Shown in pieces: positions 35,275 to 44,031 of a stretch of 64,000 bases of DNA; position 1 is the stretch's first letter; each line of letters opens with the position of its first letter. This DNA comes from Rhodobacteraceae bacterium CG17_big_fil_post_rev_8_21_14_2_50_63_15 (lineage in GTDB: Bacteria; Pseudomonadota; Alphaproteobacteria; Rhodobacterales; Rhodobacteraceae): contig PFEY01000050.1 in assembly GCA_002783205.1 (NCBI GenBank), positions 28,918 through 92,917 on the forward strand, written 5' to 3'. The translations under genes were made by a program, and so were the position numbers. The notes beneath the pieces were generated by a model. The model was not told where the DNA came from, searched no databases, and saw only the letters and a list, made by a program, of their open reading frames with translations.

Positions 35275-35820
35275 TCACTTTGGACCGGGCCCGATCATCA
35301 TGATCATCTGACGACCCTCCATTTTGGGCATGTTCTCGATGCGTCCGACCTCCTTTATGTCATCCGCAATACGTTCCAGCAACTGCCGCCCAAGGTCGAG
35401 GTGCGCCATCTCTCGCCCCCGGAATCTAAGGGTGATCTTCACCTTGTCACCACCTTCGAGGAACTTCACCACGCTGCGCATCTTGACATCGTAATCATGC
35501 GTGTCGGTGCCGGGGCGGAACTTGATTTCCTTGACCTCGATGATCTTTTGCTTCTTGCGCGCTTCGGCCTCGCGCTTCTGGGTCTCGTACTTGTACTTTC
35601 CGAAGTCCATGATCTTGCAGACCGGCGGGGTGGCATTGGGCGAAATCTCGACAAGGTCAAGTCCAGCCTTGTCGGCCATCTCAAGCGCCTCGTCGGGTGT
35701 CACGACGCCGACATTTTCGCCGTCTGCGCCAATCAGGCGGATTTCGTCGGCACGGATACGCTCATTGATACGGGGGCCGGTTTCGCGTGAGGGGGGCGCG
35801 TTGTGAGGTCTGCGGGCTAT
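35275..35820 (-). CDS. infC: Translation initiation factor IF-3, with an ATA start codon
   Basis: A 181-residue IF-3. The frame shows [17 protein letters not shown] at the N-terminal domain, then [13 protein letters not shown], and ends GPGPK. A plain ATG start would fall inside the N-terminal domain (an internal GTG gives only 142 residues), so I extend to an ATA at 35820. It has AAGGAA seven bases upstream and continues as [14 protein letters not shown], the normal N-terminus of alphaproteobacterial IF-3. Rare start codons are an established feature of infC and let IF-3 repress its own synthesis. Confidence 0.9.
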   Translation of the reverse strand: MARRPHNAPPSRETGPRINERIRADEIRLIGADGENVGVVTPDEALEMADKAGLDLVEISPNATPPVCKIMDFGKYKYETQKREAEARKKQKIIEVKEIKFRPGTDTHDYDVKMRSVVKFLEGGDKVKITLRFRGREMAHLDLGRQLLERIADDIKEVGRIENMPKMEGRQMIMMIGPGPK

Positions 35821-36036
35821 GGCTGTGTTCCTTCGATTGTTGAACGGGCAGGTTGAATTTGACGCCGCAGGTTAAACGCGGCGCGATATGCTTTCAAGCG
35901 GCAAAATCGGCGGGGCTGAGCCGATACCAGGGGAAGTTCCCGTTGCGTCTTTTCATTTTTCTCTGCATCTGGGAAAGAGAGATCAAGCGGTCCGGGCGAT
36001 GTGCCGGGGTCCGGTTCGAATTTGAAGGAGACAACA

Positions 36037-36696
36037 ATGCGAAACCTGATTTGGGTCATTCTGGCGGTGGTAATCCTGCTGGGCGGCTATATGCTCTTTA
36101 CCGGAAAGTCTGTGACAGAGGTGGTGGAGGGCGTCACCGACTCTGCGCAAGAGGTTGAAGCGCCAGCGGCGCTGGAAGATGCTGGCGCTGCCGTCGGCGA
36201 AGCGGCGGAGCAGGCCGCAGAGACCGCAAAGGAGACCGCAGCCGAAGCGGTAGAAGCTGCAACTGACGCGACCGAGGCCGTGACGGAAGGTGCCGCTGAC
36301 GCAGCTGATGCGGTGGCCGACACCGCAGGCGCAGCCGCCGAGGCTGCCTCGAATGCGGCGACAGAGGCCGTGAATGCGGCAAGCGAGGCCGCAGGGCAAG
36401 CGGCTGACGCCGCAACCGAAGCTGCGGGCGCCGTCAGCGAGGCCGTGTCCGAGACCATCCAGAGCGCTACGGAAGCTGCTCCTGCGGTTGGTGCAGAGGC
36501 TGCGGGTGCGACGGAGATGCCAGAAGCTCTTACCCTTGACGGCTTTGACTTTGATACGGTCAGCGGCCTGATCAAGGACGCAAATCTTGGCGCCATGCAG
36601 GAAAACCTCTTGATAGAGGGGATCAAGGCCTCAGAGAATAATCCCGATCTTCTGAAATCTGCGCTGGAAGCAGCCCAGAAGGCACTTGGCTACTGA
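36037..36696 (+). CDS. Alanine-rich membrane-anchored protein with repeat-like helices
   Basis: A 219-residue protein starting behind GAAGGAG at 36037. It has one N-terminal helix (about 4-22), then 130 residues almost wholly Ala, Glu, Thr, Asp and Val with repeating AAEAVEAATDATEAV-like segments. These would form a long amphipathic helix like LEA or apolipoprotein-type repeats. A C-terminal domain of about 50 residues (ALTLDGFDFDTVSGLIKDA) is less repetitive. Probably a periplasmic spacer or stress-protective protein. Family not recognised. Confidence 0.78.
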   Translation: MRNLIWVILAVVILLGGYMLFTGKSVTEVVEGVTDSAQEVEAPAALEDAGAAVGEAAEQAAETAKETAAEAVEAATDATEAVTEGAADAADAVADTAGAAAEAASNAATEAVNAASEAAGQAADAATEAAGAVSEAVSETIQSATEAAPAVGAEAAGATEMPEALTLDGFDFDTVSGLIKDANLGAMQENLLIEGIKASENNPDLLKSALEAAQKALGY

Positions 36697-36717
36697 TCAT
36701 CCGGAAATCACTAACGA

Positions 36718-36751
36718 AAAACCCGCGCAGGAAGGTTCCGCGCGGGTTTTT
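36718..36751. terminator. Bidirectional Rho-independent terminator
   Basis: AAAACCCGCGC and GCGCGGGTTTT enclose an 11-base loop, with T runs on both ends. It lies between the convergent Ala-rich gene and the ferredoxin-NADP reductase gene and should serve both. Confidence 0.85.
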
Positions 36752-36783
36752 TCTTTACAGCATCAACTAAATTCGTCGTGGCC

Positions 36784-37626
36784 TCAATCGAGGAACGCCT
36801 TTTCCACGACATACTCCTTTGGCTCCGAGTTGGCGCCTTCGCGCAGTCCGTAGCCTTCCAGCATCTCCTTGATCTCAAGGTTGAAGGCGAGATTGCCGCA
36901 GACCATGGCGCGGTCCGTCTCAGGGCCGAGGGGCGCGACACCGAGATCCTTGAAGACCTCACCATTGCGCATCAGGTCGGTAATCCGACCCATCTTGGGA
37001 CTGGTTTCACGTGTTGTAGTCGGGTAGTAGCGCAGTTTCTTGTGAAACCCTTCTCCAATCAGTTCCGCGAGCAATTCGTCCTCACGGATGGACTCGACCA
37101 AGGCCTTGCCATATTGCAATTCACCGACTTCGCGGCAGGTGTGGGTGAGGATGACCTCATCGTAATCCTGATAGGTCTGTGGATCGCGCAGAAGCGAGGC
37201 AAAGGGCGCGATACCGGTGCCGGTGGCAAAAAACCAAAGCCTCTTGCCCGGCAGGAGCGCGTCATGCACCAGAGTGCCGACGGGTTTGGGGCGCAGAATG
37301 ATCTCATCGCCGGGCTCGATATGTTGCAGGCGGCTGGTCAGCGGTCCATCCTGCACCTTGATCGAATAGAATTCCAGTTCGTCATCCCAAGACGGCGAGG
37401 CTATGGAATAGGCCCGCAAGAGCGGCTTTTCCTTGCCGGTCTTTTCATCGGTTTGCATCAGCCCGATCATGACAAATTCGCCCGAGCGAAAGCGCAGCGA
37501 GGCGGGCCGCGTTACCCGAAAGGAAAACAGACGATCGGTCCAATGAGTGACCTGCGTCACCTTTTGGGCGTCGGGAAGCGCGAGGGTTTTCTGCGCCTTT
37601 GCAGTCGATTGAGTCACGGATGTCAT
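36784..37626 (-). CDS. fpr: Ferredoxin/flavodoxin-NADP reductase
   Basis: A 280-residue FAD enzyme. RAYSIASPSW is the FAD-binding RxYS motif, GTGIAPFASLLRD the NADP loop, and the C-terminus ends VEKAFLD. Start 37626 (MTSVTQ) was chosen on the usual length of these proteins; an upstream ATG at 37689 is possible. It moves electrons between NADP(H) and ferredoxin or flavodoxin, and may supply the sulfite reductase encoded by the cys operon upstream on the same strand (82 bases away). Confidence 0.88.
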   Translation of the reverse strand: MTSVTQSTAKAQKTLALPDAQKVTQVTHWTDRLFSFRVTRPASLRFRSGEFVMIGLMQTDEKTGKEKPLLRAYSIASPSWDDELEFYSIKVQDGPLTSRLQHIEPGDEIILRPKPVGTLVHDALLPGKRLWFFATGTGIAPFASLLRDPQTYQDYDEVILTHTCREVGELQYGKALVESIREDELLAELIGEGFHKKLRYYPTTTRETSPKMGRITDLMRNGEVFKDLGVAPLGPETDRAMVCGNLAFNLEIKEMLEGYGLREGANSEPKEYVVEKAFLD

Positions 37627-37707
37627 CTCGTTCACGGTGTATCTTGCCGGCCCGATTAAACCGACATCCCTTCTTAATCTTTGATTCACGTCAGGTGAAG
37701 AAGCGAT

Positions 37708-38115
37708 TCAGCCGCGCAGCCGCGCCTGATAATCATGTGCCCGCCAGTTGGCCCGAAAAATCCACTGGTCCTGCGGTTGACGGACCGCCACCTCGTCAGA
37801 GATTTCCACCTCGTCAAAGCCTGCCCGCCGGGCCATGGCGTATTGATCGGCGATGACATGGCCGCGCGCCCGCAAGCGCCCCTGATAGCCCATCAGCCGC
37901 AACTGCCGCGCAATGGTAAAGCCACGCCCGTCGGCCGCCGTGGGAAAATCGACCCGGATCATTGCCACGTGAGTGAGCCACCGCGTCAAGTCTGCGGGGT
38001 TGGTATCATTCGGCAGATCGAGCGCGATCACGCTGTCAACCGCTTCTGCCACCGGCGTGATCGGGGCGTTCCAGTCATCCGGCGCAAAGCCTTGATCTGT
38101 GACGATGACGGTCAT
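37708..38115 (-). CDS. DUF934-family protein of sulfite-reduction operon
   Basis: A 135-residue soluble protein that overlaps the cysH stop by 4 bases. It contains GRGFTIARQLRLMGYQGRLRARGHV and ends in a QDQWIFRANW block, the usual form of DUF934 proteins found with cysI/cysH. Function is unknown; context says assimilatory sulfite reduction. Confidence 0.83.
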   Translation of the reverse strand: MTVIVTDQGFAPDDWNAPITPVAEAVDSVIALDLPNDTNPADLTRWLTHVAMIRVDFPTAADGRGFTIARQLRLMGYQGRLRARGHVIADQYAMARRAGFDEVEISDEVAVRQPQDQWIFRANWRAHDYQARLRG

Positions 38116-38846
38116 GCGGAAACTCCTCTTCGCAATATCTTGCCGTTGACAAGGTGAATACCACATTCGGTCTTGGACCGGTCTCGCCAGCGGCCAGATC
38201 GTTGGTCCTCGCCCGGCCGAACCGGAGTCGTGCAGGGGATGCAGCCGATTGATGGATAACCGCGCGCGACAAGCGGATGCCTGGGCAGGCGGTTTTCCTC
38301 CATATAGGTGCGGATATCCTCTGGCGCCCAATGCGCCAGCGGGTTCACCTTGATCCGGCGCGAGTGATCCTCGACCTCGAAAAATTCGAGCGCAGCGCGG
38401 CTTCCCGACTGGTAGCGCTTGCGGCCCGTGATCCATCCGTCAAAGCCTCTGAGCGCGCGCTGCAAGGGTGCGACCTTGCGGAGGGCGCAGCAGGCATCGG
38501 TGTCACGCTGATGCAGGGTGTCGTCAGGATCACGTTCTGCAACTGCGTCGGGCGTGGCGCGGATGATCCTGAGATCACGCAGGTTCAGCCGCTCGGCGAG
38601 CTCCTGCTGATAGACCAGCGTTTCGGTAAAAAGCATCTCGGTGTCGATGAAGATCACGGGTGTTTCGCGTCGTGTCACGGAAACCATGTGCAAGAGCACC
38701 ACAGATTCCGCACCGAAACTTGACACAAGGACCAATGGCCCAACGCTCGGGTCGCGCAGGGCGTGATCAAGGACCGAAGTCGCCGAGTGGTGGCGATAGC
38801 GGTCGTTGAGCGCCTGTACGCGGGTGCTGAGGTCACTCTGCTGCAT
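38112..38846 (-). CDS. cysH: APS/PAPS reductase
   Basis: A 244-residue adenylyl-sulfate reductase. The pair ACCALRKV (about 117) and the later GCIPC (about 198) and TECGIH (about 224) carry the cysteines of a [4Fe-4S] cluster and the catalytic Cys, which favours APS over PAPS as substrate. It makes sulfite for CysI. It overlaps the cysI end by 14 bases and the DUF934 start by 4. Confidence 0.9.
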   Translation of the reverse strand: MQQSDLSTRVQALNDRYRHHSATSVLDHALRDPSVGPLVLVSSFGAESVVLLHMVSVTRRETPVIFIDTEMLFTETLVYQQELAERLNLRDLRIIRATPDAVAERDPDDTLHQRDTDACCALRKVAPLQRALRGFDGWITGRKRYQSGSRAALEFFEVEDHSRRIKVNPLAHWAPEDIRTYMEENRLPRHPLVARGYPSIGCIPCTTPVRPGEDQRSGRWRDRSKTECGIHLVNGKILRRGVSA

Positions 38847-40503
38847 AGGCGCGGTCCGCGTGCTCGTAGAGTGCCGACTTGAACGGGGCCATTCCCAGGC
38901 GGTTGTAGGCCTCGAGAAAGGTCTCCTCCGGCCCGTCGCGAAGATCGAGATAGGTCAGGATCAGCCGTTCGATGGCGGGCACGATCTCGTCATAGGCAAA
39001 GCCCGGTCCGGTGCGGGTGCCGATCGTCGTGGTCGCGGAAGGATCACCGCCGAGGGTGATCTGATAATTCTCCACCCCCGCCCGGTCGAGGCCGAGAATG
39101 CCGATATGACCAACATGGTGATGTCCGCAGGCGTTGATGCAGCCCGAAATCTTGATCTGGAGGTGGCCCACCTCATGCTCGATCTTGAGTTCTTCGAGCC
39201 GCAGGGCGATGCCTTGGGCCACAGGGATCGACCGGGCGGTCGCCAGTGCGCAGTAATCCATGCCGGGGCAGGCGATGATGTCCGAGGCGAGACCGATATT
39301 GGCGGTGCCCAGCCCCGCCTCTCTGAGGGCTGCATGCACCGCCGGAACATCGGCCAGAGCGACATGCGGCAACACGAGGTTCTGCGCATGACTGACGCGG
39401 ATATCTTTCTGTCCAAAGCGTTCTGCCAGATCGGCAACCAGGCGCATCTGCGAGGCCGAGGCGTCCCCCGGCGTCGCTCCATACGCCTTGAGGCTGATGG
39501 TGACGATCCCATAATCGGCATGCTTGTGCGTCGTCACATTGGTGTCAGTCCAGGCGCGAAATACCGGATCGGCTCTGCGTGCGGCGTAGTAGGGACTTGC
39601 GTCGCGTTCGGCCAGCCTGGGGGTCACGAAAGCCGCGTTGATCCGCGCAAGCCAATCCTGATCGACGCCGGCAAACGCCGCCCGACGGCGGGGAAACTCG
39701 GCCTCCACCAACGCACGGATTTCATCGAGGCCGTTTTCATGCACGGTGATCTTGATGCGCGCCTTGTACTTGTTGTCGCGCCGCCCGATCAGATTATAGG
39801 TTGCCAGCACCGCTTCGAGATAGGGCAGAAGCTCCGCACGCGGCAGGAAATCACGCAAGAGCTTGGCCACCATCGGCGTACGCCCCATGCCGCCGCCGAC
39901 CCAGACCTGAAAGCCGCGCGCACCCTCCCGATCGACGATCCGAAGGCCGATATCATGGCTCTTCATGACGGCCCGATCATTTTCACTGGCAATGACGGCA
40001 ATCTTGAATTTTCGGGGCAGGAATTGAAACTCGGGGTGATCGGTTGACCACTGCCGGATCAGTTCTGCCACCGGGCGGGGATCCTCCAGTTCATCCGCCG
40101 CAGCGCCTGCGAAATGATCCGAGGTCACGTTGCGGATGGTGTTGCCGGAGGTCTGGATGGCGTGCATTTCCACCTCGGCCAGCGCGTCGAGCATATCAGG
40201 CACATCGCGCAGTTTCGGCCAGTTGAACTGGATGTTGGTGCGGGTGGTGAAATGCCCATAGCCCTTGTCCCAACGCTCCGCCAGATAGGCCAGTTGCCGT
40301 AGCTTGGCCGGATCGAGCGAGCCATATGGGATCGCTACGCGCAGCATGTAGGCGTGCAGTTGCAGATAGAGCCCGTTCATCAGGCGTAGCGGGCGGAATT
40401 CGTCCTCGGTGAGGCTGCCGTCGATGCGCCGCTCAACCTGCGCCCGGAACTGCCGATTGCGCTCTCGGATAAAATCGGCGTCGAAGTCATTGTATTGATA
40501 CAT
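38833..40503 (-). CDS. cysI: Sulfite reductase hemoprotein subunit
   Basis: A 556-residue nitrite/sulfite reductase-family protein. The siroheme/[4Fe-4S] cysteines are visible near CPGMDYC (about 411) and GCINACGHHHVG (about 452), and RTNIQFNWP gives the sulfite-binding Arg. It reduces sulfite to sulfide with six electrons. A GGAG site precedes the start. The electron donor is probably ferredoxin or the nearby reductase since no flavoprotein CysJ is in the operon. Confidence 0.9.
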   Translation of the reverse strand: MYQYNDFDADFIRERNRQFRAQVERRIDGSLTEDEFRPLRLMNGLYLQLHAYMLRVAIPYGSLDPAKLRQLAYLAERWDKGYGHFTTRTNIQFNWPKLRDVPDMLDALAEVEMHAIQTSGNTIRNVTSDHFAGAAADELEDPRPVAELIRQWSTDHPEFQFLPRKFKIAVIASENDRAVMKSHDIGLRIVDREGARGFQVWVGGGMGRTPMVAKLLRDFLPRAELLPYLEAVLATYNLIGRRDNKYKARIKITVHENGLDEIRALVEAEFPRRRAAFAGVDQDWLARINAAFVTPRLAERDASPYYAARRADPVFRAWTDTNVTTHKHADYGIVTISLKAYGATPGDASASQMRLVADLAERFGQKDIRVSHAQNLVLPHVALADVPAVHAALREAGLGTANIGLASDIIACPGMDYCALATARSIPVAQGIALRLEELKIEHEVGHLQIKISGCINACGHHHVGHIGILGLDRAGVENYQITLGGDPSATTTIGTRTGPGFAYDEIVPAIERLILTYLDLRDGPEETFLEAYNRLGMAPFKSALYEHADRAYAAE

Positions 40504-40529
40504 AATTATCTCCTAGCGTGACGGGCGGA

Positions 40530-40841
40530 TCACGCGCGTCTCAGCGTGTCGGCCTGCTTGCCGTGAAAAAGGTTGGAGGGGCCTCTGCGGCGGAAATCCT
40601 CGCGGAAATGTATCGGTTCGGGGCCTCTCGAAGTCGTGCGCACGTCAGTCAGATACACACCGACAACCTCGCTTGCCCGCGCCTGCGCCTGCAAGAGACG
40701 CAGATCCGCATCCGCCTCGTCTGTCAGCACCTCGGCGTCTGACAGGTTGCGTGACCAACGATCATCGATCGTGAGATAAACAACGTCGCCCTCGAGCAGT
40801 GCATTTGCGGTGATGACTTTGGGGTTGAAATCACGGGGCAT
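40530..40841 (-). CDS. DUF2849-family small protein
   Basis: A 103-residue protein starting at 40841, one base after the cysG stop. MPRDFNPKVITANALLEGDVVYLT opens the family, and the end is Arg-rich. It sits between cysG and cysI in alphaproteobacterial cys operons. Role unknown. Longer upstream extensions overlap cysG and are rejected. Confidence 0.8.
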   Translation of the reverse strand: MPRDFNPKVITANALLEGDVVYLTIDDRWSRNLSDAEVLTDEADADLRLLQAQARASEVVGVYLTDVRTTSRGPEPIHFREDFRRRGPSNLFHGKQADTLRRA

Positions 40842-40842
40842 G

Positions 40843-41622
40843 TCAGGCGAACTCCTGTCTTGAAATGTAAAGCTGAGCCTCTGCTTCACGTGGTGCGAGG
40901 CCGAGAAGGGTGAGCGCGGGACCGCTGACGTTGGCCTCGGCCAGAGCGGTTGGCAGACGCTCGAGTGTGGTCGCGATGACACGCTGGTCAGGGCGTGAAG
41001 CGTTTTCGATCACTGTCACCGGTGTTGCGCGATCCGCCCCATGCATGAGCAGGCGGCCTTGAATGAAGCGGGCAGATTTCTTGCCCATGTAGATCGCGGC
41101 CACCTCGCCGGAACGGGCCAACGTGCGCCAGTCGTGGTCGGCAAATCCCTGCATGTCGTGGCCGGTGAGATAGCGCACCGAAGTGTTGCGCCCGCGCTTG
41201 GTCATACTTTGGCCGATCGCCGCAACAGAGGCCGAGGCCGCGGTGATACCGGGAATAATCTGCCAGGCAAGGCCCGCATTGGCCACCGCGTCGATCTCTT
41301 CATCGAGACGCCCGAACATGGTTGGATCACCACCCTTGAGGCGCACGACCTGCGCGCCGGATCGTGCGTGGTGCACGATCAGCGCGTTGATGCCAGATTG
41401 AGGGGTCGAAGGTCCAAAGCCCTCTTTGCCGGCGTCGATCAGTGTCGCATTCCGATTGGCGAGACCGAGTATCTCGGCCGTCACGAGCCGGTCGTGGATC
41501 ACCACATCGGCCGTTTCAATCGCCCGGAGCGCCCTGAGCGTGAGAAGGTCGGGATCGCCCGGACCTGCGCCAACAAAGGCGACGTGGCCGGAACGGGAAG
41601 ATGCCAGGGTATCAACGCACAT
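40843..41622 (-). CDS. cysG: Uroporphyrinogen-III C-methyltransferase
   Basis: A 259-residue SAM-dependent methyltransferase (SUMT). VAFVGAGPGDPDLLTLRA and VVIHDRLVTAEI form the start of the family and VRLKGGDPTMFGR the second motif. It makes precorrin-2 for siroheme, the cofactor of the CysI below it. Only the methyltransferase part is here; the dehydrogenase/chelatase half of E. coli CysG is absent. First gene of the operon, facing the lrp gene. Confidence 0.9.
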   Translation of the reverse strand: MCVDTLASSRSGHVAFVGAGPGDPDLLTLRALRAIETADVVIHDRLVTAEILGLANRNATLIDAGKEGFGPSTPQSGINALIVHHARSGAQVVRLKGGDPTMFGRLDEEIDAVANAGLAWQIIPGITAASASVAAIGQSMTKRGRNTSVRYLTGHDMQGFADHDWRTLARSGEVAAIYMGKKSARFIQGRLLMHGADRATPVTVIENASRPDQRVIATTLERLPTALAEANVSGPALTLLGLAPREAEAQLYISRQEFA

Positions 41623-41768
41623 TTGAAAGGCCTTTGCAGGAGGTTTGACTTACGGTGCAATATAGGAAATATTCCCAATAAATTGCCATATACGCGCGGT
41701 AATAAGGACATCTGTTCTATAATAGATCGATGTAGAAAGAGGTGTTCCAGTTTTGGGAGATAATCGGA
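41623..41768. promoter_or_regulatory. AT-rich divergent promoter region of cys operon and lrp
   Basis: A 146-base gap rich in A and T, with TATATT-like and TATAAT-like boxes on either strand and a near-palindrome at 41665-41675 (GGAAATATTCC). The arrangement suggests that the Lrp-type product binds here, but no exact operator can be fixed by eye. Confidence 0.4.
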
Positions 41769-42242
41769 ATGGCTGTTCGTCTCGATGATCTGGACCGGAA
41801 AATCCTCGTGCAACTGCAAGAGGATGGCGGGCTGTCGTTGGATGACATTGCCCGCAACGTCGGCAGTTCCAAGACCCCGGTCTGGAACCGGATTCGCAAG
41901 ATGCGCGAAGCGGGAGTGATCCGCCATCAGACCTTCATTCTCGACCCCGAGGCCCTCGGCTTCGAGGCGTGTTTCTTTGTTCTGATTCGCACATCAGAGC
42001 ATGATGCGGGCTGGCAGGCCCAGTTTCTGAAAGCCCTGAAGGAACGCCCGGAGGTCCAGGAGGCACATCGGCTCGCCGGTGATATCGATTACATCTTGAA
42101 AGTCCGCGTGGCCAATGCGCGGGCTTATGATGCGTTTTATCAGGCCCTCATTTCAGAGGTGAAGGTGCATAATGTCACGGCGCTTTTGTCGATGGAGGAG
42201 ATCAAATCGACAACCATGCTTCCGCTTCAAGTCAATCCATGA
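41769..42242 (+). CDS. Lrp/AsnC-family transcriptional regulator
   Basis: A 157-residue protein. It has an N-terminal helix-turn-helix (LSLDDIARNVGSSKTPVWNR) and a C-terminal RAM/ligand domain (about 65-150). Start 41769 excludes a nine-residue in-frame extension, since GGGAG is placed about ten bases before. Divergent from cysG, so it probably controls the cys operon in response to a sulfur-containing amino acid. Its stop overlaps the tpiA stop by 11 bases. Confidence 0.87.
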   Translation: MAVRLDDLDRKILVQLQEDGGLSLDDIARNVGSSKTPVWNRIRKMREAGVIRHQTFILDPEALGFEACFFVLIRTSEHDAGWQAQFLKALKERPEVQEAHRLAGDIDYILKVRVANARAYDAFYQALISEVKVHNVTALLSMEEIKSTTMLPLQVNP

Positions 42243-42978
42243 GGGCTTTGATAATAGGCGTGAAGTCCTTTTCCAGGAGGCTTGCGCCTCCGACCAGCGC
42301 GCCGTCCACATTGGAGATCGCAAAAATCGCGGCGGCGTTGGTGGCTTTGACCGAGCCGCCATAGAGCAGGCGGATGGCTTGCGCCCCAGAGGTGCCAATG
42401 CGCTCACCCAGCCGATCACGAAGGAAATCGTGAACCTCCGCAATCTGCGTCCGGTCGGGCGTAAGGCCAGATCCGATGGCCCAGACCGGTTCGTAGGCGA
42501 TGACAGTGTTGTCGCCAGTCGTGCCCGCGGGCAACGAGGCGTCCAGTTGATCGGCAATGATGGCGAGGGTCTGACCCGCCGCGCGCTCGGCCTCGGTCTC
42601 GCCCAGGCAAATCACGGCGATGAGTCCGGCCGCGTGGGCGGATCTTGCCTTTTCAGACACCAAAGCACTGGATTCTTTGTGGTATTCCCGGCGCTCGGAA
42701 TGTCCGACGATCACGGCCTTTGCCCCGATATCTGACAGCATCGCAGCCGAGATGTCGCCGGTGAAGGCCCCTGAACCCGCTGAGTGGCAATCCTGGGCAC
42801 CAATCTCGATGGCACTCTTGGCCATCAGTCCTGCGGCCGTCGCGATCAGGGTTGCGGGCGGACAAACAAGGATATCCACGGTCGGCGCGGGATGCGCTGT
42901 GCCTAGTTTCTGAATCTCGCGGAGACTCGCAGTCATGCCGTTCATCTTCCAATTGCCGACAACGAGTTTGCGCTTCAT
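42232..42978 (-). CDS. tpiA: Triosephosphate isomerase
   Basis: A 248-residue TIM barrel. VGNWKMNG (substrate Lys), VGHSERR (catalytic His) and AYEPVWAIG (catalytic Glu) are all present, and LLYGGSVK binds phosphate. It interconverts dihydroxyacetone phosphate and glyceraldehyde 3-phosphate. Convergent with lrp and overlapping it by 11 bases. Confidence 0.95.
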   Translation of the reverse strand: MKRKLVVGNWKMNGMTASLREIQKLGTAHPAPTVDILVCPPATLIATAAGLMAKSAIEIGAQDCHSAGSGAFTGDISAAMLSDIGAKAVIVGHSERREYHKESSALVSEKARSAHAAGLIAVICLGETEAERAAGQTLAIIADQLDASLPAGTTGDNTVIAYEPVWAIGSGLTPDRTQIAEVHDFLRDRLGERIGTSGAQAIRLLYGGSVKATNAAAIFAISNVDGALVGGASLLEKDFTPIIKALMD

Positions 42979-43037
42979 CGGTTTCGTCCTTTCGGAATGT
43001 TTGCGGAGGATCGACTTTAACGGCTAAGATATTCACG

Positions 43038-43671
43038 ATGGCTTTTCAACAGTCCGGGCGGCGCGTGGCATACGCGCCCAATCGCTGGCCTGACACGCCA
43101 CCAGAGTTTCGCTCGACCGTCACGCGATACTATGAAACAGCCCTTGACGTCTCGATGACCCTGCTGCGGGGAATTGCCCGTGCGATCGGTGAGGACGAGA
43201 ACTATTGTCAACGACAAGTTTGAGCGACCGATGGCGTTATTGCGCGGAAACTTTTATCCCGAACGTCCAGCTTGGGCGGGGGACAAGGATTTCGGCATTA
43301 CAACGCATACTGATTATGGCTGCCTGACCTTGCTGGCCGCCGATGGGGTGCCGGGGCTGGAAGTCCAAGGACGCGAAGGCGCGTGGCATGTGGTTACGGC
43401 CGCGCCAGGGTGCCTTGTGATCAATTTTGGTGAGATGCTGCAAATGTGGACGTCGGGTCGGGTGGTGGCAACGCCACATCGGGTCAGAGGTTCGGCGCAG
43501 GAACGGATTTCGGTGCCGATGTTCTTCAATCCCAACCACGACACGAATGTCGCGCCGATCGGCTCGGACAAAGTGATCCTGGCAGGTTATCATCTGTCCA
43601 GACGGTTCGAAGAAACCTGCCTCCATTTGAAAAAGGTCTCACCTCAGAAGTTTACATGTTGGCGAACTTGA
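43038..43671 (+). pseudogene. Broken 2-oxoglutarate/Fe(II) oxygenase (isopenicillin N synthase-like)
   Basis: Two overlapping frames give one oxygenase. The first holds NRWPDTPPEFRSTVTRYYETA and stops at about 43221; the second, one base shifted, resumes at VNDKFERPMALL and holds the Fe ligands HTDYG, the third His in ATPHRV and the 2OG Arg in RISVPMF. One extra base near 43206-43209 breaks the frame. About 100 N-terminal residues are missing. Not functional. It overlaps the iscA-type gene at its 3' end. Confidence 0.85.
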
Positions 43672-44002
43672 TGGACTCGCCGCAACCGCACGCCTCTGCC
43701 ACATTGGGGTTGTTGAACCTGAATCCCGATTCCAGAAGCGAAACCTGATAGTCGATCTCGGTTCCAAAGAGAAACATCTGAGCCATGGGGGCGATCATCA
43801 CCCGCGCCCCGCCCTGTTCGACAACTTCATCAAGCGGATCTACCGCAGTCACATACTCCATGGTGTATTCCATGCCTGCGCAACCGCCCTTCTTGACCCC
43901 GATACGCAAACCCATGTGGTGATCGCGCTCCATCAGCTTCGCGATTTGTGCCGCCGCCGCCGGTGTCATCGTCACAGCCTGTTTTCCGGGAGTTCCGAAC
44001 AT
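43652..44002 (-). CDS. A-type iron-sulfur cluster assembly protein (IscA/SufA family)
   Basis: A 116-residue protein. Start 44002 is used; a GTG at 44011 is possible but lacks a placed site. The three cluster-binding Cys appear in GGCAGMEY and in CGCGES at the end. Accepts or carries Fe-S clusters. SufT-type gene lies just upstream, so they act in one pathway. Which A-type subgroup (SufA, IscA, ErpA) cannot be told by eye. Confidence 0.9.
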   Translation of the reverse strand: MFGTPGKQAVTMTPAAAAQIAKLMERDHHMGLRIGVKKGGCAGMEYTMEYVTAVDPLDEVVEQGGARVMIAPMAQMFLFGTEIDYQVSLLESGFRFNNPNVAEACGCGESIKFANM

Positions 44003-44031
44003 GAGGCTCACCTTTCAGTTGGTTGAGTTTC

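Noticed and set aside
36087-36626. Minus-strand Ala/Ser-rich frame opposite the Ala-rich protein
   Set aside because: Repeat composition mirrors the plus frame; the plus frame has a ribosome-binding site and a membrane anchor.
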